Origin: CAZFYZ01 sp964523735 | GTDB taxonomy: Bacteria; Armatimonadota; UBA5829 | NCBI GenBank assembly: GCA_964523735.1 | Contig: CAZFYZ010000108.1 | Coordinates: 1 to 13,847, forward strand | Reading direction: 5' to 3' | Length of the DNA: 13,847 nt | Shown: positions 1-7,198 of the stretch, in pieces | Layout: the number at the start of each line of letters is the position of its first letter | How positions within the stretch are numbered: position 1 is the stretch's first letter | Translations under genes and position numbers: made by a program | Notes under the pieces: model-generated | Seen by the model: the letters and a program-made list of their open reading frames with translations, nothing else | Told to the model about the DNA's origin: nothing | Databases searched by the model: none

Positions 1-1090
1 CCGCTTCCATCTTCTTGGCCGTGCAAGGCATCACGGAGACCACGTACATGTTCTCCGGCTTGACGCCGATCTTGTCGGCGTAGTAGGTCTTGGCCAGCGC
101 GCCGAACATCTGCTGCGGCGACTTGCACGTCGAAAGATGCGGCAGAAGCTCGGGGTAGAAGTTCTCGATGAACCTGACCCAGCCCGGGCTGCAGGAGGTG
201 ATCATCGGCAGCGTTCCGCCGGTCTTGAGTCTCTGCAGCAGCTCGTTGCCTTCCTCGATGATCGTGAGGTCGGCGGTGAAGTCGGTGTCGAAGACCTTGT
301 CGAAGCCCATTCTGCGCAGACCCGCGACCATCTTACCGGTCACGAGGCTTCCCGCGGGCATCCCGAACTCTTCGCCAATGGCCGCGCGGACAGCCGGAGC
401 GGTCTGCACGACAACGGTCTTCTCGGGATCGCCAAGCGCCTGCCAGACACGCTCGATGTGGCTGACTTCGCGCAGAGCGCCTACCGGACAATGCGAAACG
501 CACTGGCCGCAGCTGATACACGCAGTCTGCCCAAGCGGCTTGCGCTCTTCCGGCGCGATCACGGTGTCGAAGCCGCGATCAACCGGGAAAAGCTGCCCGA
601 CGCTCTGCACGTTGTGACACACCGTCACGCAGCGGCGGCAGAGGATGCACTTGCTCGTGTCGCGCACGATGGCCGGGGAGGACGTATCGACGTACTTCGG
701 CGGCATCTCACCGGCGAACCGGTTCTCCTGGATGCCCAGCCTCTTGGCCAGCGCCTGCAGTTCGCAGTTCAGGTTGCGATTGCAGGTGGTGCACTCCTGA
801 GCGTGAGCGGAGAGCATAAGCTCGACGACGGTCTTGCGAGCGTCGTGGACTTTCTTTGTGTTGGTGCGGACGACCATGCCGTCAACGGCGGGCAGCGCGC
901 AGCTAGCCTGCAGACCGCGGCCGCCTTCGACCTCGACCAGACAGACGCGGCAAGCGCCGATCGCCTTGTGGCCCTCCATGTAGCACAGTGTCGGGACGTA
1001 GATGCCCGCGGCCTTCGCGGCGTCCAGGACCGTGCTGCCCTTCGGTATCTTTACCTCTATATTGTCTACCTTTAAGGTTATCTCTTCCAT
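1..1090 (-). CDS. hndD: [FeFe]-hydrogenase catalytic subunit, HndD/HydA type (3' part outside window)
   Basis: Catalytic subunit of a cytoplasmic trimeric hydrogenase that interconverts H2 with protons and reduced carriers. The 363 residues visible here, read by hand from the minus strand, begin with a plant-type [2Fe-2S] ferredoxin domain (Cys36, 47, 50, 64). A His-Cys cluster segment follows (His96, C100, C103, C109), then two [4Fe-4S] motifs (C148/151/154/158 and C191/194/197/201). The H-cluster domain then starts: L1 reads TSCSPGW (298-304) and L2 reads MPCTAKKME (354-362). Many enzymes have TSCCPxW at L1; from memory the Ser variant is common in HndD-type subunits. L3 and the C-terminus lie beyond position 1. 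The ATG at 1090 has an AGAGG ribosome site about 8 bases upstream. It is the last gene of the operon seen here, following the NuoF-like subunit after a 168-base gap that holds a long inverted repeat. Family assignment is very secure. Confidence 0.96.
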   Translation of the reverse strand, partial: MEEITLKVDNIEVKIPKGSTVLDAAKAAGIYVPTLCYMEGHKAIGACRVCLVEVEGGRGLQASCALPAVDGMVVRTNTKKVHDARKTVVELMLSAHAQECTTCNRNLNCELQALAKRLGIQENRFAGEMPPKYVDTSSPAIVRDTSKCILCRRCVTVCHNVQSVGQLFPVDRGFDTVIAPEERKPLGQTACISCGQCVSHCPVGALREVSHIERVWQALGDPEKTVVVQTAPAVRAAIGEEFGMPAGSLVTGKMVAGLRRMGFDKVFDTDFTADLTIIEEGNELLQRLKTGGTLPMITSCSPGWVRFIENFYPELLPHLSTCKSPQQMFGALAKTYYADKIGVKPENMYVVSVMPCTAKKMEA

Positions 1091-1258
1091 CAGTTTACCT
1101 CTTCACGCCCGGCTAGGAAGGACCCAAACCGGATCTAATCGCGAAAGCGCGAAAGTGCGAAAACGCGAAACAGGAACTTCCTTTTGGAAAGCGCCGGATA
1201 GCCTCTTCAGCATCCTTTCGCGCTTTCGCCATTTCGCGTTTTCGCGATTGAGTCCCTT
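1091..1258. repeat. Intercistronic inverted repeat of GCGAAA-like units (arms 1137-1170 and 1216-1249)
   Basis: The gap between the NuoF-like and hydrogenase genes holds two 34-base arms made of repeated GCGAAA blocks. The left arm and the reverse complement of the right arm differ at about 4 positions. The transcript could therefore form a long stem around a 45-base loop just before the hydrogenase ribosome site. Short reading frames crossing it are composed of repeat translations and are not genes. Similar elements lie near 4881, 7069 and 10571. Confidence 0.8.
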
Positions 1259-4200
1259 CTACGTCCCGGCGTCGCAGCGCAGGCAGCGGGCAGCCTCGCG
1301 AAGTGCTTGTTCCCGGGTGTAGCCGAGATCGACTTCGGCCATGCCGAGCCTCTTGTCGCACTCGAGGAAGTTGCAGTGCACGCGCGGCGTCTCGATGACA
1401 TCGTCCACGTCCTCGGGCGCCGGCGGGATGTCGATCTCTTCCTCGTCGGAAGCGAGCTCACCCGCGCCACCGAGATAGCGGTCGATCGAAACAGCGGCCT
1501 TGATGCCATCACCGATAGCCCCAATAACCGTCCACGGTCCGTTGACCAAGTCGCCGCCGGCGAACACGCCGTCAACGTTGGTCTTCATCGTCGAGCCGTC
1601 GATGACAACAGTCTTGCCACGAGTCGTCTTGACCTCTTCGCCAAGGTAGTCCACATCCGGCTCCTGGCTGAGGGCGTTGATGACCGTGTCTACCGGCAGA
1701 TCGAAGTAGCTGTCCTCGATCGGCCTTGGCTTGCGGCGGCCGCTCTTGTCGAACTCAGCTAGCTCCAGGAGCTGGCACTTGAGGGACTTGAGCTTGCCAC
1801 CCTCGCCGATGGCCTCGGTCGGAACTGCGAGGTAGCGGATGTCGATGCCTTCGATCTCAGCCTCGTGAATCTCCTCCGGAGCAGCGGGCATGTCGTCCTT
1901 GAGCCTGCGGTACACGATGGTGACCTTCTTTGCGCCGACCCTGAGGGCAGTGCGCGCGGAGTCGATAGCGGAGTTTCCGCCACCAACCACGGCCACGTGC
2001 TCGCCGATCTTGATCTTGTTGATCCCGAGGTTCACGTCCTTAAGGAACGTGATCGCGTCGTAGACGCCCTCGAGGTCCTCGCCGGGGATTCCCAGCGTCC
2101 AACCCTTGTCGGCTCCACTCGCCAAGTAGATCGCGTCGTAGTCCTTCTTGAGCTGATCGAACTTGACGTCCTTGCCCACTCGAGTGTTGAGCTTGATGTC
2201 AACTCCGGTGGCCTTGATCATATCGATCTCGCCCTGGAGGACCGTTCTCGGCAGTCGATACGGCGGGATACAGGTTGCCAGCATTCCACCGGCGACCGGA
2301 TCAGCCTCGAAGATCGTGGGCAGGTGCCCCATTCTTGCGAGCTGATAGGCTGCCGACAGACCTGACGGCCCAGCGCCGATCACGGCGATCTTCTTGCCCG
2401 CGACCTTGGAGAGTCTCTTGGCCGGGAGCGGCATCTCGCCCTTTTCGGCAGCGTCAGCCGCGAATCTCTTCAGAGCCCGGATGGAGACCGGCTCATCGAC
2501 CTGAGCGCGGCGGCACTTGCCCTCGCATGGGGCGTTGCATACGCGTCCGCAGACTGACGTGAACGGGTTACGGTCGCGGATCAGTCTCAAGGCATCGCTG
2601 AAGCGGCGATGGCTGATGAGCGCCACATACTTCGGCACGTGGGTGCCTGCCGGGCAAGTGTGCGAACACGGCGCCTCGAACAGCGCATTGCACACGCAGG
2701 CCGGGCAGCGCTTCTCACGGATGTGAGCCTCATACTCGTGTCTGAAGTATCTGATCGTGGACAGAACCGGGTTCGCAGCCGTCTGGCCCAGTCCGCAGAG
2801 GGCTGAGGACATGATCTGCGTCCCGAGGTCCTGCAGAAGCTCGATGTCGCCTTCCTGTCCGAGGCCGTGGCAGATGCGGTTCAGGATCTCGAGCATCCGC
2901 TTGGTCCCAACTCGGCACGGGGTGCACTTGCCGCACGACTCGTCCTGAATGAAGTCCAGGAAGTAACGGGCAAGGTCCACCATGCAGGTGTTCTCGTCCA
3001 TAACAATGAGACCGCCGGAGCCCATCATCGCGCCAAGCTCTTTGAGGGCTTCGTAGTCCATCGGCACATTGAGATGGTCGGCCGGAATGCATCCGCCGGA
3101 TGGTCCGCCTGCCTGCGCGGCCTTGAACTTCTTGCCGCCGCGCACGCCGCCGCCGATGTCGTAGATCAGCGTTCCGAGGGTGGTTCCCATCGGAACTTCG
3201 ACCAGACCGGTGTTGTTGATAGCGCCGGCGAGAGCGAAGACCTTGGTGCCCTTCGACTTCTCGTTGCCGATCTTGGCGAACTCTTCGGCGCCGTTCTGGA
3301 TGATCCAGGTGATGTTGGCGTAAGTCTCAACGTTGTTGAGGAGGGTGGGGGACTCCCACAGACCGGAGATCGCGGGGAACGGCGGTCTCGGCCTGGGCTC
3401 GCCGCGCTTGCCCTCGATTGAGGCCATCAGGGCGGTCTCCTCACCGCAGACGAATGCGCCGGCGCCGATCCGGATGTCCAGATCGAACCCGAAGCCGGTG
3501 CCCAGGACGTCGTTGGAGAGGAAGCCCCACTCGCGTGCCTGCTGGATCGCGCGGCTGAGGCGCTCGATAGCGAGCGGATACTCGGCGCGGACATATACAT
3601 AGCCCTGGTTCGAGCCGATCGCGTAGCCGGCGATCGCCATGGCTTCGATCAGCGAGTGCGGGTCGCCCTCGAGAACCGATCGGTCCATGAACGCGCCGGG
3701 GTCGCCTTCGTCAGCGTTGCAGAGGACGAACTTCTGCTCGCCCTTGGCCTTGGCGGTGAACTCCCATTTCATACCGGTGGGGAAGCCGCCGCCTCCACGA
3801 CCGCGCAGGCCGGACTTTTTCACTTCTTCAACAACCTGCTCGGGCTTCATCTCGCCGAGGGCCTTGGCAAGCGCCGAATAGCCGCCGACGGCGATGTATT
3901 CCTCGATATTGGCGGGGTCGATGACGCCGCAGTTGCGCAGGACAATCTTCTTCTGCAGGCGGAAGAACGGCAGGTCGGTCATCTTGCTGTAGATCTCTTG
4001 ACCGTCTGCCGAGCGGTTCATGAACTCCTGAACCGGCCGTCCCTTGAGGAGATGCTCCTCGACGATCCGCTTGGCTCCCTCGGGATTGAGCTTCTGGTAG
4101 AAGACTCCCTCGGGGACTATCGCGGCAACCGGTCCGAGATCGCAGGAGCCCATGCATCCGGTCATGATGACCTGAATCTCATTGTCGAGCCCGTGCTTCT

Positions 4201-4300
4201 TGATCTCTTCGGTTATCGTGTCCGCTACCGCCTGGCAGCCGCTGGATACACAACCAGCGCCCGCGCAGACGAGCACGTGGGTTCTGTAGAATTTATCCAT
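1259..4300 (-). CDS. hndC: HndC-type NuoF subunit fused to GltD/NfnB-like FAD-NAD(P) oxidoreductase
   Basis: Diaphorase subunit of the hydrogenase, 1013 residues. Domain order: thioredoxin-like [2Fe-2S] domain (C12, C17, C22, C49, C53); NuoF FMN/NADH core with the glycine-rich RGRGGGGFPTG at 166-176 and GAGAFVCGEETA at 279-290; SLBB region about 355-435; [4Fe-4S] site C456/C459/C462/C502. Where ordinary HndC ends in a ferredoxin domain, this protein continues into a GltD-like module. That module has a Cys-rich N-terminal part (C532, 535, 537, 545, 549, 584, 588, 592, 596), an FAD motif GAGPSG at 642-647, a second dinucleotide motif GGGNSA at 773-778 followed by YRR at 797-799, and a C-terminal four-Cys segment (C976, C981, C1006, C1009). 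GltD and NfnB homologues usually bind NADPH, so the fusion may add an NADP(H) site; that is inference. The ATG is 5 bases after the HndA stop, with GGGAG upstream. Confidence 0.95.
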   Translation of the reverse strand: MDKFYRTHVLVCAGAGCVSSGCQAVADTITEEIKKHGLDNEIQVIMTGCMGSCDLGPVAAIVPEGVFYQKLNPEGAKRIVEEHLLKGRPVQEFMNRSADGQEIYSKMTDLPFFRLQKKIVLRNCGVIDPANIEEYIAVGGYSALAKALGEMKPEQVVEEVKKSGLRGRGGGGFPTGMKWEFTAKAKGEQKFVLCNADEGDPGAFMDRSVLEGDPHSLIEAMAIAGYAIGSNQGYVYVRAEYPLAIERLSRAIQQAREWGFLSNDVLGTGFGFDLDIRIGAGAFVCGEETALMASIEGKRGEPRPRPPFPAISGLWESPTLLNNVETYANITWIIQNGAEEFAKIGNEKSKGTKVFALAGAINNTGLVEVPMGTTLGTLIYDIGGGVRGGKKFKAAQAGGPSGGCIPADHLNVPMDYEALKELGAMMGSGGLIVMDENTCMVDLARYFLDFIQDESCGKCTPCRVGTKRMLEILNRICHGLGQEGDIELLQDLGTQIMSSALCGLGQTAANPVLSTIRYFRHEYEAHIREKRCPACVCNALFEAPCSHTCPAGTHVPKYVALISHRRFSDALRLIRDRNPFTSVCGRVCNAPCEGKCRRAQVDEPVSIRALKRFAADAAEKGEMPLPAKRLSKVAGKKIAVIGAGPSGLSAAYQLARMGHLPTIFEADPVAGGMLATCIPPYRLPRTVLQGEIDMIKATGVDIKLNTRVGKDVKFDQLKKDYDAIYLASGADKGWTLGIPGEDLEGVYDAITFLKDVNLGINKIKIGEHVAVVGGGNSAIDSARTALRVGAKKVTIVYRRLKDDMPAAPEEIHEAEIEGIDIRYLAVPTEAIGEGGKLKSLKCQLLELAEFDKSGRRKPRPIEDSYFDLPVDTVINALSQEPDVDYLGEEVKTTRGKTVVIDGSTMKTNVDGVFAGGDLVNGPWTVIGAIGDGIKAAVSIDRYLGGAGELASDEEEIDIPPAPEDVDDVIETPRVHCNFLECDKRLGMAEVDLGYTREQALREAARCLRCDAGT

Positions 4301-4305
4301 TATTG

Positions 4306-4827
4306 CTAGCTCCCTCTCTTGTACTTCTTAATGATCTCGGGGACCTTGTCTATCTTGACTCTGCGGTAGATGTCTTCCCCGACCGTGACAACCGGAGCGA
4401 GGCCGCACGCGCCCACGCACCTGTTGACTTCGAGAGAGAACTGCTGGTCTTCGGTGGTTCCCTTCACACCGATCGCAAGTTCCTTTTCAAACTTCTCCAG
4501 CACCTGCTTGCCGCCGCGGACGTAGCACGCAGTGCCAAGGCACACGCGAATCGTGTGCTCGCCTCGCGGGACCGTGGTGAAGAATGAGTAGAAGCTCAGG
4601 ACGCCGTGGACTTCGCTTAGAGGGATGTTAAGTCCCTGAGCGATTCTGAGCTGCACCTTCTCCGGCAGCCAGCCAAACAGCTCCTGCGCCGCATGCAGGA
4701 CCTGAATGAGCGGCCCCCTAACGGTCTTGTGCTTTTCTATGATCTTATCGAGTTCCTCGTAGAGCCTGGCCTGTTCGGCGCGGGCGTCCTCTACTCGTTT
4801 CTCGCACTCGCACATATGAGTTGCCAA
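4306..4827 (-). CDS. hndA: NuoE-like [2Fe-2S] hydrogenase subunit HndA
   Basis: Small electron-transfer subunit of the trimeric hydrogenase, homologous to the 24-kDa subunit of NADH dehydrogenase. The helical N-terminal part covers about 1-85 and includes LSEVHGVLSFYSFF (70-83). The thioredoxin-like [2Fe-2S] domain carries CLGTAC at 96-101 and CVGAC at 137-141, which are the four expected ligands. I place the start at the TTG at 4827 because AAGGAGGT lies about 10 bases upstream. The first in-frame ATG (4815) would be 22 bases from that site, and a longer frame to 4884 would begin inside the neighbouring repeat. Length (173 residues) is normal for the family. It lies between HndB and the fused HndC and is presumably cotranscribed with both. 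Confidence 0.93.
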   Translation of the reverse strand: MATHMCECEKRVEDARAEQARLYEELDKIIEKHKTVRGPLIQVLHAAQELFGWLPEKVQLRIAQGLNIPLSEVHGVLSFYSFFTTVPRGEHTIRVCLGTACYVRGGKQVLEKFEKELAIGVKGTTEDQQFSLEVNRCVGACGLAPVVTVGEDIYRRVKIDKVPEIIKKYKRGS

Positions 4828-4831
4828 AACT

Positions 4832-4845
4832 GAATTACCTCCTTG
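4832..4845 (-). promoter_or_regulatory. Strong Shine-Dalgarno sequence that fixes a TTG start for hndA
   Basis: On the minus strand this reads AAGGAGGT followed by AATTCAGTT and TTG. The perfect anti-16S match supports translation from TTG rather than the ATG four codons further on. Confidence 0.65.
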
Positions 4846-4880
4846 CCTTGCAGGCCCCCTCAGAGCCTGCGCGGCAGTCC

Positions 4881-4975
4881 TCAAAAGTGAAAAGTGGAAA
4901 GTGCAAAGTCGAAAGTGGTCATGGCCCGAGTCGCCCGACCGTGTCCTCTTTGGGCTTTCGACCTTTCACTTTTGA
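4881..4975. repeat. Intercistronic inverted repeat between hndB and hndA
   Basis: Arms at 4881-4908 and 4948-4975 are 28 bases each. The left arm and the reverse complement of the right arm differ at 4 positions. The units are GTGAAA/GTGGAAA-like, related in style to the GCGAAA elements elsewhere but different in sequence. The remaining bases of the 158-base gap (4828-4985) hold the hndA ribosome site and no gene that I can support. Confidence 0.78.
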
Positions 4976-4985
4976 CTTTCTACTT

Positions 4986-5345
4986 CTAACTACTTGCGAC
5001 GACCCAATCGCCGACGACGTTGCCGTTCACGATATGCTGGGCGATGATCTGGCGAGCCTTGTCGCCATCGATGTAGCCGTAGGTGACGGTGGTGTCGCCC
5101 TTGATGACGTCCACGGTTGGCTCCTGCTCGCAGAGGCCTTTGCATCCGGTCTGCGTAACGGCGACATCGGAGATGCCGCGCTTGTCCAGCTCATCGAGTA
5201 GAGCGGTCATGACTTCGCGAGCGCCAGCGGCGATTCCGCAAGTGCCCATTGCAACGACGATCTTCGCCGAGTACTTGCCCTCGCGGACTTTCATCTGCTC
5301 GAGCGCCTTCTCCCGAACCTTCTTGAGATCTTCCAGCGTCTTCAC
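4986..5345 (-). CDS. hndB: HndB-like thioredoxin-fold Fe-S protein
   Basis: A 119-residue (2Fe-2S) ferredoxin-like subunit as found in HndABCD-type hydrogenases. A short charged helical N-terminus (1-26) precedes a thioredoxin-like domain. MGTCGIAAGAREV (33-45) contains C36, and TGCKGLCEQEP (66-76) contains C68 and C72, the pattern I know from HndB. Only three cysteines are present in the whole protein, so a fourth ligand must be non-Cys or supplied by a partner; I believe this is usual for HndB but could not check. Translation appears to start at GTG (5345), with AGGGG about 12 bases upstream. It probably passes electrons between the diaphorase module and other subunits, but its exact role is not known from sequence. 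Confidence 0.9.
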   Translation of the reverse strand: MKTLEDLKKVREKALEQMKVREGKYSAKIVVAMGTCGIAAGAREVMTALLDELDKRGISDVAVTQTGCKGLCEQEPTVDVIKGDTTVTYGYIDGDKARQIIAQHIVNGNVVGDWVVASS

Positions 5346-5367
5346 TTGTTAATTGCACCCCTTTTGG

Positions 5368-5667
5368 TTAGTTGTGAGTTATGAGTTTTGAGTCATCATC
5401 TGCGCAGCTTGGTTGGCTTCCAACGCTGACATCGTCTCGTCCTAGGACGAACCATATCCAGACAAACACTAACAGGAACATCGCACCGACGGCCAAACAG
5501 AATGCGGAGACGGCCGTCTTGGAGAACGTCACTCCGTGCAGAAAACGCAGATCCAAGGCACCGTAGATCACAAGCACTGCTACTGCGGCGGTCAAAGCCA
5601 GCGCTACACCTGCCGCCAGCACCAGACGGATCACGAGCAGCGTCCTCTTGGCGTTTGTGAGCCTCAT
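5368..5667 (-). CDS. Small two-helix membrane protein of unknown function
   Basis: I do not recognise this 99-residue protein. It has a positively charged N-terminus, a first hydrophobic segment at about 10-35, a polar stretch near 36-50 and a second segment at about 50-74. A polar tail ends in a sequence encoded by a repeat-like TTGTGAGTTATGAG tract at 5370-5390, so the last few residues may be incidental. It sits inside the operon between the second GHKL ATPase and HndB. The start is uncertain: the ATG at 5667 has only a distant GAGG, and an in-frame GTG about 11 codons later has AAGAGG well placed. Position and membrane segments suggest a real gene, but no function can be given. Confidence 0.6.
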   Translation of the reverse strand: MRLTNAKRTLLVIRLVLAAGVALALTAAVAVLVIYGALDLRFLHGVTFSKTAVSAFCLAVGAMFLLVFVWIWFVLGRDDVSVGSQPSCADDDSKLITHN

Positions 5668-5720
5668 TGGCTATGGAACCTCAACTGGTAGTCGATCGCG
5701 TACCTTTCATGGGTTGCTGA

Positions 5721-6257
5721 CTAGATATCTGCCTTATTCTCCGCCACATACTCCCGAACCCACTGCAGCACCGCCGGTTCGTTCAGCGGGACATCGCCTA
5801 GCTGGTCCTTCAGGTCGTCGGTGTCCAGCACGAACTCGCTGCCGTCGATGCGCTGTGTGTATCGAAACGCTATGTCGGGGTTCGGTGCGATGAGCGCGAC
5901 CATCGTCGATGCCATATCCCCGAGCGGAGCGCGGTCGATGTGACTCAACCTGAACGTTGCGGTTGTCTTCGTGCCGTTGCCGACCTCGGACTCGACTGTG
6001 ACATCGCCGTCGCACGCCTGAGCGGCCTCGGTGAACATCGGGATTCCCAGCCCGACCCTGCGCGTCGTTCGCGTGGTCGTGAACGGGTCCTTGACCCTCG
6101 ATAGAAACCCCTCGTCCATCCCCTTGCCGTTGTCCGCGAGAGAGATCGTCAGCAGGTCGGTCTTCGTATCGGCGATCACGCTGATCTCGATCCGGCTCGC
6201 GCCAGCGACAATCGAGTTCTGCGCGAGGTACAGGATGTGCATGGAAAGCTCACGCAT
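5721..6257 (-). CDS. GHKL-type ATP-binding protein lacking a phospho-acceptor domain
   Basis: A 178-residue histidine-kinase-like ATPase. N-box: MHILYLAQNSI (6-16). G1 box: DNGKGM (42-47). F-box: DPFTTTRTTRR (57-67), followed at once by G2 VGLGIPMF (68-75). The fold closes with GNGTKTTATF (93-102). There is no HisKA domain or acceptor His, and about 70 extra C-terminal residues have no family I recognise. Such orphan ATPases recur in HndABCD gene clusters. The start ATG overlaps the end of the PHP gene in ATGCGTGA, so translation is likely coupled. A longer frame upstream runs out of frame through the PHP gene and is rejected. It may phosphorylate or bind a partner within this operon, which is inference. 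Confidence 0.88.
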   Translation of the reverse strand: MRELSMHILYLAQNSIVAGASRIEISVIADTKTDLLTISLADNGKGMDEGFLSRVKDPFTTTRTTRRVGLGIPMFTEAAQACDGDVTVESEVGNGTKTTATFRLSHIDRAPLGDMASTMVALIAPNPDIAFRYTQRIDGSEFVLDTDDLKDQLGDVPLNEPAVLQWVREYVAENKADI

Positions 6258-7059
6258 CCGAGATCCGCCTTCCGCCTTCGCCCCGGCACGCCAGCCTGAT
6301 CTCGGCGACACTCCGATGCCCCATCGTGAGCGCCGTCCGATGCTCGCCAATGGCCGATAGCCAGTGCGCGTCCGATGCGTGAAACACCGGCAGATTGCCA
6401 ATGCTCGCATACTTAGCACGTGCCTGGTCAGTGGTCAAGTTCGCCGACACTTCCACGGCCTCGAATCCGGGCGTCTCCGGCAGCATCCCCAACACCCCGC
6501 ATATTCCGGTTCCTGATCTATCAATGTGCGATGGGATCACGATCCCACCGAGCCCCTCGGCTCGTTCGAAAACTTCGTCTATATCCAGCGCGGACGGCAT
6601 CGAGAGAAGCCTCTCGCAGTAGCGGACGAACTCGTCGTTGCCGTCCACCACCATCTGCTGCTCGAATACCTTCCGCACCCTATCCCCCTCTCCTCTTAGG
6701 AGAGGGCCGGGGTGAGATCTCCCTTCCCCCTCCCTCTTTAGGGGAGGGCTGGGAAGGGGTGGCAGCGCCTCATATACCGCCTCTTGCATCTGCCCTGCCT
6801 GCTCGACTTCATCGAACAGGCACAATAGATGCACACCCTCGACCGTCTGCACTTCCATCCCCGGCAGGACTTTGATCCCGCTCGACTTCGCCGCCTCGAC
6901 CACCGACGCCACGTTCTCGCAAGAGTTGTGATCGGCGATCCCGATCAAGTCCAGCCCCGCTATCTTGGCTGCCTCGATGATCAGCGAGGGGATCATCTCG
7001 ATCTCCGCGCACGGCGAGAGCAGCGTATGAATGTGCAAATCGGCCTGGTACTCGGTCAC
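6250..7059 (-). CDS. PHP-domain metal-dependent phosphoesterase
   Basis: A 269-residue PHP protein with intact metal ligands: LHIHT (8-12), ADHNS (42-46), GMEV (67-70), PSHIDRSG (176-183) and SDAHW (229-233). PHP domains hydrolyse phosphoester bonds, and this family is a regular companion of HndABCD hydrogenases, though its substrate is unknown. The GTG at 7059 is chosen because the family begins directly before the first His motif; a TTG at 7101 would start inside the intergenic repeat. The ribosome site GAAGAG is close to the start. Residues about 100-127 are encoded by two copies of a palindromic repeat and look like an in-frame insertion between VYEALP and VRKVFEQQ. The stop overlaps the next gene by 8 bases. 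Confidence 0.9.
   Translation of the reverse strand: MTEYQADLHIHTLLSPCAEIEMIPSLIIEAAKIAGLDLIGIADHNSCENVASVVEAAKSSGIKVLPGMEVQTVEGVHLLCLFDEVEQAGQMQEAVYEALPPLPSPPLKREGEGRSHPGPLLRGEGDRVRKVFEQQMVVDGNDEFVRYCERLLSMPSALDIDEVFERAEGLGGIVIPSHIDRSGTGICGVLGMLPETPGFEAVEVSANLTTDQARAKYASIGNLPVFHASDAHWLSAIGEHRTALTMGHRSVAEIRLACRGEGGRRISDA
6678..6761 (-). repeat. Two tandem G/C-rich palindromic repeats inside the PHP gene
   Basis: Copy A (6678-6714) and copy B (6721-6761) each read, on the minus strand, from CACCCC through CCTCTCC or CCTCCCC, a short TAAG/TAAAG loop and AGGAGAGG or GAGGGAGG to a GGG end. Each can fold into its own hairpin. They keep the reading frame and encode a Pro/Gly/Arg-rich segment. A related copy in the opposite orientation lies at 11225-11261. 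Confidence 0.82.
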
Positions 7060-7068
7060 GGCTCTTCT

Positions 7069-7190
7069 CAATCGCGAAAGCGCCAAAACCGGAAGGGACA
7101 ATCGCGAAAACCAGAAAGAAGCGAAAGCCCGAAATCCGGATTTGGATACTCACTCCCTTTCGTGCTTTCTCCATCTCGTGTTTTCGTGAT
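7069..7190. repeat. Intercistronic GCGAAA-type repeat cluster between the second DRTGG gene and the PHP gene
   Basis: Two forward arms (7069-7098 and 7101-7135) and one reversed arm (7156-7190) fill the 139-base gap. The second forward arm and the reverse complement of the last arm share ATC-CGAAAAC and GAAAGC-CGAAA blocks with scattered mismatches and a one-base gap. Pairing of these arms would place a stem just upstream of the PHP start. No gene is seen in the gap. Confidence 0.72.
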
Positions 7191-7198
7191 GGAGAACT

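Noticed and set aside
606..625. TTGTGA...GTCACG resembling a Rex site
   Set aside because: It lies inside the hydrogenase coding sequence and its half-sites are spaced seven bases apart instead of six.
137..1075. Long plus-strand open frame opposite the hydrogenase gene
   Set aside because: It is the antisense of a clearly coding [FeFe]-hydrogenase frame and has no recognisable domain; high G+C makes such shadows common.
1137..1249. Possible CRISPR array from repeated GCGAAA units
   Set aside because: Units are 6-9 bases with no unique spacers, and the two arms are inverted, not direct, repeats.
1002..1361. Short open frames across the gap between the NuoF-like and hydrogenase genes
   Set aside because: Their translations are Arg/Ala/Phe/Ser-rich products of the GCGAAA repeat and have no ribosome site or domain.
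6258..6419. N-terminal extension of the second GHKL ATPase
   Set aside because: It reads out of frame through the PHP gene; the family N-box begins six residues after the internal ATG at 6257, which has the usual overlap with the PHP stop.
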